Below the pieces are notes generated by a model. It was not told the origin of the DNA. It ran no database searches and saw only the letters and a list, made by a program, of their open reading frames with translations. Positions 1 through 6,482 of a stretch of 39,657 nt of DNA are shown here, piece after piece; position 1 is the first letter of the stretch; the number at the start of each line of letters is the position of its first letter. The stretch comes from an uncultured Lachnospiraceae bacterium (GTDB taxonomy: Bacteria; Bacillota; Clostridia; Lachnospirales; Lachnospiraceae). The stretch lies in contig CANRJG010000019.1 in the NCBI GenBank assembly GCA_947630875.1, positions 1 to 39,657 of the forward strand, read 5' to 3'. The position numbers were made by a program, and so were the translations under genes.

Positions 1-48
1 ACCGAAAACGGCATGACGGATATCTGTAACTATTGTTTAATTATTTGA

Positions 49-65
49 CCTGTCTACTTGACAGG
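49..65. other. Small inverted repeat at left edge
   Basis: CCTGTC and GACAGG flank a 5-nt loop, 50 bases beyond the stop codon of the HxlR gene in its direction of transcription. There is no T-run after it on the minus strand, so a terminator role is only possible. The first 51 bases form an open plus-strand frame ending in TGA, too short to call as a gene. Confidence 0.3.
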
Positions 66-114
66 AGGCTGATCAGATTTCTGTCCCCTGAAAGAAATTT
101 ATGAATGCAAAAAT

Positions 115-444
115 TCACCGACTGGAATCTCTGTAGTTTTCTCCCCACGCTTTCATGGCGTCGAGGATCGGTTTCAGGGATTGCCCCAGTTCCGACAGTG
201 CATATTCTACCCGGGGCGGAACTTCAGGGTACACGGTACGGGTAATGAGGCCGTCGGCTTCCATGGACCGCAGACTGTCGGTCAGAACTTTTTGACTGAC
301 GCCTTCGAGAGAACGCTGTAATTCGTTGAAACGCCAGGGGCGATCCAGAAGGTTTCGTATGATAAGGAGCTTCCATTTGTTCCCGATGAGCTGCACGGTA
401 ATCGCAACGGGACACTCCGGAAGAAGATCGGCTTTTGTTTTCAT
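115..444 (-). CDS. HxlR/MarR-like winged-helix transcriptional regulator
   Basis: This 109-residue protein is a DNA-binding regulator of the HxlR family, single-domain winged-helix proteins that often sense electrophiles or thiol stress (family knowledge). Residues 11-30 carry the family signature of a cysteine (C11, followed by PV) and the IGNKWK segment, and the wing contains the VEYALSELG stretch. C11 is its only cysteine and lies where redox-sensing relatives such as YodB keep theirs. The start is ATG at 444, because an AGGAGG site lies 7 bases upstream; an in-frame ATG at 462 lies before that site. It is divergent from the ACGX peptide operon, so it is probably the local regulator of that operon; this role is inferred. 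Its promoter and candidate operators lie in the shared intergenic region. Confidence 0.9.
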   Translation of the reverse strand: MKTKADLLPECPVAITVQLIGNKWKLLIIRNLLDRPWRFNELQRSLEGVSQKVLTDSLRSMEADGLITRTVYPEVPPRVEYALSELGQSLKPILDAMKAWGENYRDSSR

Positions 445-483
445 TGGAAATGCCTCCTGCATGAAAATCTGATGTTACATTCA

Positions 484-512
484 ATTCTAATGTGTACATT
501 TCCCTGCGTCAA
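484..512 (-). promoter_or_regulatory. Promoter of the HxlR-type regulator
   Basis: On the minus strand a -35 TTGACG (512-507) and a -10 TAGAAT (489-484) are separated by exactly 17 bases and lie about 40 bases upstream of the ATG at 444. An ACATT-7-AATGT inverted repeat (477-493) overlaps the -10, a natural position for autoregulation. Confidence 0.6.
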
Positions 513-525
513 GTAGTTACAAAAA

Positions 526-554
526 GGTGCGTATCCCCATAAAAAAGTGCGTAC
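526..554 (+). promoter_or_regulatory. Direct-repeat operator candidate, GTGCGTA x2
   Basis: GTGCGTA occurs at 527-533 and again at 547-553, each after an A-rich run, with a 20-base period (about two helical turns). The pair lies just upstream of the likely -35 of the peptide operon and between the two divergent promoters. It is a good candidate site for the divergently encoded HxlR protein. Regulator binding is inferred. Confidence 0.4.
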
Positions 555-582
555 TTGTGCGGAGAAAGAATATCCGTACAAT
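555..582 (+). promoter_or_regulatory. Probable promoter of the ACGX operon
   Basis: TTGTGC (555-560) and TACAAT (577-582) are separated by 16 bases and precede the ACGX peptide gene. The -35 is weak, which fits an activated or derepressed promoter. Confidence 0.4.
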
Positions 583-590
583 AAAAGATA

Positions 591-611
591 CAGGAGGAGA
601 AAAGCCTCCTG
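591..611 (+). promoter_or_regulatory. 5'-UTR hairpin containing a decoy-like AGGAGG
   Basis: CAGGAGG (591-597) pairs perfectly with CCTCCTG (605-611) around a 7-base loop, within the 5' leader of the peptide mRNA. The true ribosome binding site, AAAGGAGG, follows at about 619-626. The CCTCC arm could also pair with that real site, so the hairpin may protect the mRNA or modulate translation. Confidence 0.5.
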
Positions 612-634
612 AATCTATAAAGGAGGTACAAAAA

Positions 635-847
635 ATGGCACTTTCTAATCTCGCCGGATGGACGGAGGACAAGACAGCTTCTGCCTGCGGCGCAGCCTGT
701 GGGGCAGCTGACAAGCCTTCGGAATCTCCTGCGGCCTGTGGCGCAGCTGACAAACCTGCGGAAACGCCTGCGGCTTGCGGTACTGCCTGCGGCGCAGCTG
801 ATAAACCTGCTGAGGCTCCTGCGGCCTGCGGAGCAGCTGACAAATAA
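635..847 (+). CDS. ACGX-repeat precursor peptide (RiPP substrate)
   Basis: This 70-residue peptide is the likely substrate of the adjacent radical SAM enzyme. After a short leader-like N-terminus (MALSNLAGWTEDKTAS) it consists of repeats in which every one of its six cysteines sits in A-C-G-A or A-C-G-T. Double ACGxACGA units alternate with single ACGA units, separated by linkers of the type ADKPxExPA. This matches the ACGX-repeat peptides described as partners of the radical SAM/SPASM ACGX system (family knowledge). The start is ATG at 635 because a near-perfect AAAGGAGG lies 8 bases upstream; upstream in-frame ATGs lack one. A hairpin separates it from the maturase gene. The mature product and its modification are unknown to me; Cys-directed crosslinking is a reasonable inference. 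Confidence 0.85.
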   Translation: MALSNLAGWTEDKTASACGAACGAADKPSESPAACGAADKPAETPAACGTACGAADKPAEAPAACGAADK

Positions 848-865
848 TCCGAACATAGGAGAATT

Positions 866-895
866 GTTCCCGGGGGAAATTTTTCTGCCGGGAAC
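866..895 (+). terminator. Attenuator-like hairpin between peptide and maturase
   Basis: GTTCCCGG (866-873) pairs perfectly with CCGGGAAC (888-895). It lies in the 95-base gap between the ACGX peptide and the radical SAM gene. There is no strong T-run, so it is more likely a partial terminator or an mRNA 3'-end stabiliser that keeps substrate message above enzyme message. Confidence 0.5.
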
Positions 896-942
896 TTGCG
901 AACAGAATTCGGGAAACCGATTTATATATTGCGAGGAATGAT

Positions 943-2025
943 ATGAAACAGTATTTTTCTTTTCAATGGCATATTACGGATGAATGTGACCAGCGGTGCA
1001 GACACTGCTACATTTACGCCGGGGATGTCTGCAAAAAACCGGAGTCAATGAACTGGACACAAATGGAGGATACATTTTATAATTGTCTGGATTTCTGTGA
1101 AGTTTACGGCCGACAGCCCTATTTCTATCTGACAGGCGGGGATCCGATCCTGCACCCGGATTTCTGGCGGCTGCTGGCTTTGTTCAAAGAGCATGGTGTA
1201 CCATTTACCATTATGGGCAATCCGTTTCATTTGAACGATCAGGTATGCCGGGAAATGAAATATTACGGCTGTGAAAAATACCAGCTTTCCATTGACGGTC
1301 TTCCGGCAACCCATGACTGGTTTCGCAAGCCCGGGTCGTTTGCCTGCACGATGGAAAAGATTGGATGTATCAATCGCTCCGGTATGCGCAGTGTGATTAT
1401 GACTACGGTATCAAAAACCAACCGGATGGAAGTGCCGGGGATCATCGACGCGGTGGTGGCGGCAGGGGCAAATGTATTTGCTTTTTCCCGCTATGTTCCC
1501 GGTGGTGGTGATCTGGATGCTTCCATGACGCCCTGGGAGTACCGGGAGCTACTGGCGATCTGCGATCAGAAATTCAAAGCCTATGAGGCGGAGGGCTGTC
1601 AGACTTACTTCAACAAAAAAGATCATCTCTGGACGCTCTACGAGTATGAGACAGGGACTTTCAAAATCCCCGCGGATGCAAAGGAAGGCATGATTTACGG
1701 CGGGTGCAATTGCGGCAACTGCCATATCACGATCCTGCCCACCGGCGACGTATACGCCTGCCGCCGGGTGGCTGAAAGCAAAGTGGGCAATGTGTTCACC
1801 GACCGTCTGGCCGACATTTGGGTATGTGAAATGGAGCAGTACCGGGAATATGATAAATTCGTCAAATGCGGCAAGTGTGAATTAAAAGCGTGGTGCCGGG
1901 GCTGTCCTGCCGTGGCCAGGGGGACAAAAGGCAGTTTCTATGCGGCCGACCCGCAGTGTTGGAAAATGCCTTCCGACGACATGGCAGGTGCGCCCGGGGC
2001 ACGCGCGCCGCTACCAATTATATAA
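943..2025 (+). CDS. Radical SAM/SPASM maturase, ACGX system
   Basis: This 360-residue enzyme should reductively cleave S-adenosylmethionine and modify the upstream ACGX peptide. The SAM-cluster motif CxxxCxxC is C15, C19 and C22, followed by GGDP at 65-68. A SPASM domain binding auxiliary Fe-S clusters spans about residues 255-341, with cysteines 255, 257, 260, 273, 309, 312, 318, 321 and 339. The start at 943 follows a GAGGA site by 6-7 bases. The last 19 residues (342-360) are encoded by a dispersed hairpin element rather than by enzyme sequence, so the tail is probably a recent addition. The gene is co-directional with the nitroreductase (12-base gap). Family assignment is firm; the exact chemistry (thioether or other Cys-linked bond) is inferred. 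Confidence 0.92.
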   Translation: MKQYFSFQWHITDECDQRCRHCYIYAGDVCKKPESMNWTQMEDTFYNCLDFCEVYGRQPYFYLTGGDPILHPDFWRLLALFKEHGVPFTIMGNPFHLNDQVCREMKYYGCEKYQLSIDGLPATHDWFRKPGSFACTMEKIGCINRSGMRSVIMTTVSKTNRMEVPGIIDAVVAAGANVFAFSRYVPGGGDLDASMTPWEYRELLAICDQKFKAYEAEGCQTYFNKKDHLWTLYEYETGTFKIPADAKEGMIYGGCNCGNCHITILPTGDVYACRRVAESKVGNVFTDRLADIWVCEMEQYREYDKFVKCGKCELKAWCRGCPAVARGTKGSFYAADPQCWKMPSDDMAGAPGARAPLPII

Positions 2026-2034
2026 GGAGGTGGA
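1965..2034 (+). repeat. Dispersed hairpin element, copy A (3' part)
   Basis: This is a partial copy of the element seen complete at 24851-24936. It starts at AATGCCTTCCGACGAC, has the GC-rich stem (GGCAGGTGCGCC with a degraded partner) and ends in TATAAGGAGG, which forms the ribosome binding site of the nitroreductase. It lacks the first hairpin. It lies inside the 3' end of the radical SAM gene and supplies its last 19 codons and stop. It points toward the next gene, as the other copies do. Confidence 0.65.
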
Positions 2035-2037
2035 CTG

Positions 2038-2616
2038 ATGGAACTTCTGGAGCTTATGAAATACCGCCGTTCGATCCGAAAGTATCAGGACAGGCAGATT
2101 TCCCGTGAAGATATGGAAACGATCATTGAGGCGGGAACCTGGGCGCCAAATGCCGGAGGCGGCCAGCGCAGTATCATAGTGGGTATTCGAAATGCAGAGC
2201 TTGCGGAGCAGATCGGCAGGCTGAATGTCGCCCGGTTCGACCGCGCTAAGCTCTCCAGAAGTTACGTCTCCGCCGATCAGCCCAGTATCATTGACGATCC
2301 GGCCATGAAAAGCGGGTTCTATGGCGCCCCCGCTGTCTGCGTCATTTTCGCCATGAAAAATTTTCTTTACAGTATTCCGGACGCCTTTTGCTGCGCTGAA
2401 AACATGGTGCTGATGGCAGCGGATCTTGGTATTTCTTCCTGCATCATCGCAAGAGGCGAGGAAACCTTTGATAATGAGATCGGCGCAGCGCTTCTCCGGG
2501 AGTGGAATATTCCCGAAAACTATATCGCCCGCTGCTTTGTCCTTTTGGGATATTGTAAGGGCGAATATCCGCTGCCGAAATCGAGAAAAACGCAGCGAAA
2601 TAGGATTATTGAATGA
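2038..2616 (+). CDS. Nitroreductase-family flavoprotein
   Basis: This 192-residue protein belongs to the FMN-dependent nitroreductase fold. The N-terminal RRSIRKY phosphate-binding motif and the WAPNAGGG segment are diagnostic, and the C-terminal half contains the conserved ENMVLMAADLGISSC helix region. It starts at ATG 2038 with an AAGGAGG 5 bases upstream, provided by the dispersed element. Its place between a RiPP maturase and a flavin/ferredoxin protein suggests either a redox partner or a second tailoring enzyme; nitroreductase-fold dehydrogenases act on peptides in azole RiPP pathways (known). A general NAD(P)H oxidoreductase role unrelated to the peptide cannot be excluded. Confidence 0.85.
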   Translation: MELLELMKYRRSIRKYQDRQISREDMETIIEAGTWAPNAGGGQRSIIVGIRNAELAEQIGRLNVARFDRAKLSRSYVSADQPSIIDDPAMKSGFYGAPAVCVIFAMKNFLYSIPDAFCCAENMVLMAADLGISSCIIARGEETFDNEIGAALLREWNIPENYIARCFVLLGYCKGEYPLPKSRKTQRNRIIE

Positions 2617-2626
2617 GGTGTTTAGA

Positions 2627-3247
2627 ATGGACGCACAAACTTGTTTGAAGAAATTAGAATATGTCGGCGTACTGGCCTTTGCCACGGTGGACAAAACCGG
2701 TGCGCCGCAGATACGCAATATTTCCGCCATTCACTACGAGCCGGACAGACTGATTTTCTTTACCGCAAAAGGGAAAGCCTTCTGCGAGGAACTTCTGACC
2801 GACGGGCGTGTGCAGGTGCTGGGTTATACCAAATACAAAGAAATGATCCGCATGTCTGCAAAGGCGGTTCCCGTCCCGGAAGATGAACAGGAAAAGTGGA
2901 TTGACACGATTTTTGCGGAGCAGCCGTATCTCTCTAATGTTTATCCCGGCGATACCCGAAAGCTGGCGGGTATTGTCTTTGAAATCAGGGACGCGGAAAT
3001 AGAGTATTTCAATCTCGGTGTCAATCCGATCTTCCGGGAGAGCTACATCATCGGTGTGGGAAATCTCACGCAAAAAGGCTACATCATTTCCGGAAAATGT
3101 ATCGGCTGCGGCAAATGTCTGCAAAACTGCCCGCAGCGGTGTATTGTATCGGGAAAGCTTTACAAAATTCAACAGAATCATTGCCTGCACTGCGGGAACT
3201 GCTTTACGGTTTGTCCGGTCAAAGCAGTAGAAAAGCAGCAGCATTAA
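2627..3247 (+). CDS. Flavin-binding PNPOx-like domain fused to 2[4Fe-4S] ferredoxin
   Basis: This 206-residue fusion has an N-terminal split-barrel pyridoxamine-phosphate-oxidase-like domain (about residues 1-145, FMN-binding in this superfamily). A C-terminal bacterial ferredoxin domain follows with two CxxCxxCxxxC clusters: C158/161/164/168 and C186/189/192/196. The start at ATG 2627 is chosen because GAGGTG lies upstream and it sits 10 bases after the nitroreductase stop; an upstream in-frame start would overlap that gene. The combination predicts an electron-transfer protein linking flavin to low-potential Fe-S clusters. Next to a radical SAM enzyme the natural inference is electron supply for SAM cleavage, but the partner is not shown by sequence. 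Confidence 0.85.
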   Translation: MDAQTCLKKLEYVGVLAFATVDKTGAPQIRNISAIHYEPDRLIFFTAKGKAFCEELLTDGRVQVLGYTKYKEMIRMSAKAVPVPEDEQEKWIDTIFAEQPYLSNVYPGDTRKLAGIVFEIRDAEIEYFNLGVNPIFRESYIIGVGNLTQKGYIISGKCIGCGKCLQNCPQRCIVSGKLYKIQQNHCLHCGNCFTVCPVKAVEKQQH

Positions 3248-3266
3248 GACACGGAGGGAATTGTCC

Positions 3267-4160
3267 ATGTTTTCAAGAATGTCCATAAAATCCGCCGGGA
3301 AGGATGCGGCGCAGATGGCACGGCTCCGGGCGGCGTTAGACGCTGCGGACGTGGTCGTTATCGGCGCGGGTGCAGGATTGTCCACCTCGGCGGGATTTGT
3401 GTATACCGGGGCGCGGTTTCAGAAGTATTTTTCTGATTTTGCGGACAAATACGGCTTTTCCGACATGTATTCCGGCGGGTTTTATCCATTTCCTGCGCCG
3501 GAGGAGTTTTGGGCCTATTGGAGCCGGTACATTTTCATTAACCGTTATCTGGATCCGCCGAAGCCGGTGTATGAAGACCTGCTGGCGCTGGTCAAGGACA
3601 AAGACTATTTTGTCATTACCACAAATGTGGATCACTGTTTTCAGAAAGCGGGCTTTGATAAGAAGCGGCTTTTTTACACCCAGGGCGATTATGGCCTGTT
3701 TCAGTGCTCCGGGCCGTGCTGTCAGGAAACTTTTGATAATGAGGACAGGATCCGGCAGATGATGGCGCAGCAGAAGAACATGCGTATCCCCACGGCGTTG
3801 CTGCCCGTCTGTCCCCATTGCGGCAGGCCGCTGACCATGAATCTGCGGGCCGATCAGCGCTTTGTGGAGGATGAGGGATGGCACCGGGCGGCGCAGCGCT
3901 ATGCGGATTTCCTGCGGGCGCGGCAGGGACAGCGCATATTGTTTCTGGAACTGGGCGTGGGTTACAACACCCCGGGCATCATCAAATATCCATTCTGGCG
4001 GATGACAGCGGAAAATCCACGGGCGGTATATGCCTGCATTAACTATAGAGAAGCGTCCTGCCCGGAGGAAATTGCGGAAAGAAGTATTGTGATCGATGGG
4101 GATATCGGGGAAGTCTTAGACACATTGCTCGATGAAGCAGGCTGTTCGGATGGATTGTAA
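3267..4160 (+). CDS. SirTM-class sirtuin (protein ADP-ribosyltransferase-like)
   Basis: This 297-residue Sir2-fold protein resembles class M sirtuins, which ADP-ribosylate lipoylated carrier proteins in Firmicutes and some fungi (known). The NAD-binding GAGAGLSTSAGF spans 33-44 and TTNVDH spans 118-123. The usual catalytic histidine position reads YTQGDYG, placing N120 and Q139 where SirTMs use Asn and Gln. Zinc ligands are C147, C151 or C152, C182 and C185. The start is ATG 3267, with GGAGGG 9 bases upstream. It follows the ferredoxin fusion by 19 bases, so it reads as the last gene of the peptide operon. The usual neighbours (lipoylated GcvH-L and a lipoate ligase) are absent here, while a Zn-macrodomain gene lies 2.3 kb downstream. 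Confidence 0.85.
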   Translation: MFSRMSIKSAGKDAAQMARLRAALDAADVVVIGAGAGLSTSAGFVYTGARFQKYFSDFADKYGFSDMYSGGFYPFPAPEEFWAYWSRYIFINRYLDPPKPVYEDLLALVKDKDYFVITTNVDHCFQKAGFDKKRLFYTQGDYGLFQCSGPCCQETFDNEDRIRQMMAQQKNMRIPTALLPVCPHCGRPLTMNLRADQRFVEDEGWHRAAQRYADFLRARQGQRILFLELGVGYNTPGIIKYPFWRMTAENPRAVYACINYREASCPEEIAERSIVIDGDIGEVLDTLLDEAGCSDGL

Positions 4161-4352
4161 TATGAAGAATCCGATTTCCAGGAAAAATCCGATGGGCACG
4201 AAGATGTGAGTGTTTTGGAAAAGGCTTTTTCAAAATGGAAGACTCGGCAGGTCATATCAGACGATCAGGCACAAAAGTATCTTGTTCAGTTGAGTCGTTT
4301 GGTTGATACGAGAGTGAAGGCGATCGTATCCGGACAGCATCGGGGATATTAA
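4161..4352 (+). pseudogene. Possible coding remnant after the sirtuin
   Basis: Directly after the sirtuin stop, in the same frame, 63 sense codons run to TAA at 4350-4352. The translation is well-formed and helix-rich (for example SVLEKAFSKWKTRQ and SRLVDTRVKAIVSG). It has no ATG start and no ribosome binding site. I do not recognise the family. It is most simply the 3' remnant of a gene whose front was lost when the neighbouring ATPase-nuclease gene arrived; stop-codon readthrough is a less likely alternative. Confidence 0.3.
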
Positions 4353-4360
4353 GCTATGCT

Positions 4361-6220
4361 TTATCCTACTGTGATTTCAACTTTTTTACCGCTGAATGCT
4401 ACGCCGTATCGATAAATGGGTTCAACGCCTGCGGCGGTCAGTTCCGTATCATACTTTTTATCAATGATCTGCTTCAGTGCGGTTTCGGATAAGTGCTTTA
4501 GTTCTGCCTCCGAGCAGTTTTTTGCAGCTTTGAGCTCGATGATGATGCCGGGCAAATCTTTCTTTGTGGGTTTTAGCTGGATATCATACCTGCCTTCACC
4601 TGATTCCCGATTAGAAGAGATAAATGCGCCTCCCATCAAAGCGCACAGACCAAGCATGAAGCCATGGTAAAAGTTTTCTCCTGCTGTGTCAAAAGAGCTT
4701 ACAGATTGTATCAGCAAGGTTTGTATCGTGCTTTTCAGCTTCTTTTTATCACCGGAGAAAATCGCTTCCTGAACAGAAACAGCGGTAGGCTGCGGAATGA
4801 TACTGTTCAGCTGCTGTAAAATTTCTTTATGGTAAACAAGAGAAATTTCTTTATTCGGCAGAGCAACTTCGCACATAAAGTCTCCATTGAAGGCGGGTGC
4901 GGTTTTGAGCGCTTTCAGATAACCGGCAACCAGCAGAAAGCTGTATATGGTGGAGGGATTATTTTTAATCTGAGGATAAATGACGCCCGTGTCAATATAA
5001 GTGGAAAAGGTCTTACCGTTGACGAGAGCAGTTAATTTTTCATAGATGGCGCTGTCTGCCTGGGAGATAATTTCTCCGATAATATCGTTGCTTCCTGTAG
5101 ACTGCCAGAAGGCCCGGGGTTCGCACTCGTTATTGAAATAGTTAATTACAGACCATGGATTAAATATTTCGGTTTTTCCGAAACGATAGCCATCGTACCA
5201 TTCACAAAGTTCCGCATATTTATCGGGCACACCATAGTATGCCGCCATTTCTCTGACTTCTTCAGCAGTAAATCCGAAGTAAGTGCTGTATTTGTTATCC
5301 AGTACAGAATGAATGATAAGGTTATTCAGCCCGCTGAAAATGCTTTCTTTTGCAACACGGAGAATTCCAGTCAAAAAACCAAAGGATAGATGCGGGTTAT
5401 CTTTTAAGCCTCCCGAAAACAGATTTCGCATAAAGAGAATTACTTTATCATAATAATTCTTCATATATCCTTGTTGAATTGGAATATCGTATTCGTCAAT
5501 GATAATGATGGGAGCAATGCCGTAATGTTTATGGAGCATACCGGATAAACTCAAAAGGGCGCCGGAAAGCGCAACTTCATTTACATCGCCTGATAATAAA
5601 CTCTCAAAGTCTTTTTTTTCGTATGCATTGCATTTGTCGGAGGATTGCAGCGCAATATGGCGCGCGGCTTCTTTGGAAAAAATTTCCTTAATCGCGTCAA
5701 AGGTTTCTTCCCATGTGTTAAATTTTATATCTTTGAAGGTAATAAAAATAACAGGGTATTTTCCCTGATAGCTGCGGTATTTTTGACCGCAGGTCCAAAT
5801 CTTTTTATTTCTGAAATACACAGAGGTATCTTCGTCCGTCTTTTCAAAGAATGTGCGCAGCATGTCCATGTTCAGGGTTTTTCCGAATCGCCGGGGGCGT
5901 GTAAAAAGTGAAACCATCGGACGTTCATCGATGAAATCTTTGATCAGCATCGTTTTATCAATATAGTAATATTCCGAGGATGCCAGGCGAAAATCGGAGA
6001 TACCGACGGGTAATGGCAAGTTGGCGGGGCGAACTTGTTTTTTATATGTGCCGGTTTTTACACGGCTGTCCGCCGGCTTTTTGGCATCGGCAGGAATCAG
6101 CCAGGTTCTTCCGTGCTTTACAGCGCCCGCGATTTTGCCTTCTTTACAGAGCGCCGACACGCGTCGGTCAGAGATGTTCCAGAGTTTTGCCGCTTCTTTC
6201 ACAAGCATCGTACCTGTCAT
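4361..6220 (-). CDS. HTH plus AAA-ATPase-like plus PD-(D/E)XK nuclease-like protein
   Basis: This 619-residue protein joins three parts. A MerR/excisionase-type HTH covers about residues 5-45 (LVKEAAKLWNISDRRVSALC). An AAA-ATPase-like domain follows, with Walker-A-like TRPRRFGKT at 107-115 and Walker B IIIIDEYD at about 238-245. A C-terminal PD-(D/E)XK-like domain has D546 in GRYDIQL and E562/K564 in IIIELK. Such ATPase-nuclease genes are abundant and multicopy in Lachnospiraceae and Bacteroidales; their function is unsettled. The start is ATG 6220: a longer in-frame opening to 6418 would read through the gene's own promoter (6260-6288). It is low in GC relative to its neighbours and separates the sirtuin from the macrodomain, consistent with insertion. 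Confidence 0.8.
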   Translation of the reverse strand: MTGTMLVKEAAKLWNISDRRVSALCKEGKIAGAVKHGRTWLIPADAKKPADSRVKTGTYKKQVRPANLPLPVGISDFRLASSEYYYIDKTMLIKDFIDERPMVSLFTRPRRFGKTLNMDMLRTFFEKTDEDTSVYFRNKKIWTCGQKYRSYQGKYPVIFITFKDIKFNTWEETFDAIKEIFSKEAARHIALQSSDKCNAYEKKDFESLLSGDVNEVALSGALLSLSGMLHKHYGIAPIIIIDEYDIPIQQGYMKNYYDKVILFMRNLFSGGLKDNPHLSFGFLTGILRVAKESIFSGLNNLIIHSVLDNKYSTYFGFTAEEVREMAAYYGVPDKYAELCEWYDGYRFGKTEIFNPWSVINYFNNECEPRAFWQSTGSNDIIGEIISQADSAIYEKLTALVNGKTFSTYIDTGVIYPQIKNNPSTIYSFLLVAGYLKALKTAPAFNGDFMCEVALPNKEISLVYHKEILQQLNSIIPQPTAVSVQEAIFSGDKKKLKSTIQTLLIQSVSSFDTAGENFYHGFMLGLCALMGGAFISSNRESGEGRYDIQLKPTKKDLPGIIIELKAAKNCSEAELKHLSETALKQIIDKKYDTELTAAGVEPIYRYGVAFSGKKVEITVG

Positions 6221-6259
6221 GGTTATAATACCTGCCTTTTTACAGTCGTTTATAGTGTA

Positions 6260-6288
6260 ATTATATGAAAGGTTCGGAATAAAGTCAA
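6260..6288 (-). promoter_or_regulatory. Promoter of the HTH-ATPase-nuclease gene
   Basis: On the minus strand TTGACT (6288-6283) and TATAAT (6265-6260) are separated by 17 bases. They lie 40 bases before the ATG at 6220 and fix that start. Confidence 0.7.
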
Positions 6289-6297
6289 TAAACTTCG

Positions 6298-6327
6298 GAA
6301 CAATATCAAACAAATTTGATATTGTTC
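6298..6327. promoter_or_regulatory. Perfect 13-bp inverted repeat upstream of the ATPase promoter
   Basis: GAACAATATCAAA and its exact complement flank a 4-base CAAA loop, 10 bases upstream of the -35. It may be an operator for the protein's own N-terminal HTH. On the plus strand it is followed by only TTTTG, so a terminator role is weak. Confidence 0.5.
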
Positions 6328-6482
6328 TTTTGAAATCCTTCTTGTATTTCGCGTTTATCAACTTTTTTGTTGTAAAAAAACTATTTTTGTGATTGCAATA
6401 CAATTCCTTTTGCTGCACAATATATAACAGATGCCGGAAAAGTTTTCGAAAGCAATGATTCTTCGTATAAGGGGATACTACG

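Noticed and set aside
4161-4360. GcvH-L gene expected beside SirTM
   Set aside because: The stretch holds only a short start-less frame with no lipoyl-domain pattern (no DK-containing lipoylation loop).
6221-6418. 66-residue N-terminal extension of the ATPase-nuclease protein
   Set aside because: The extension would be encoded by the gene's own -35/-10 and the 13-bp palindrome, and has no ribosome binding site.
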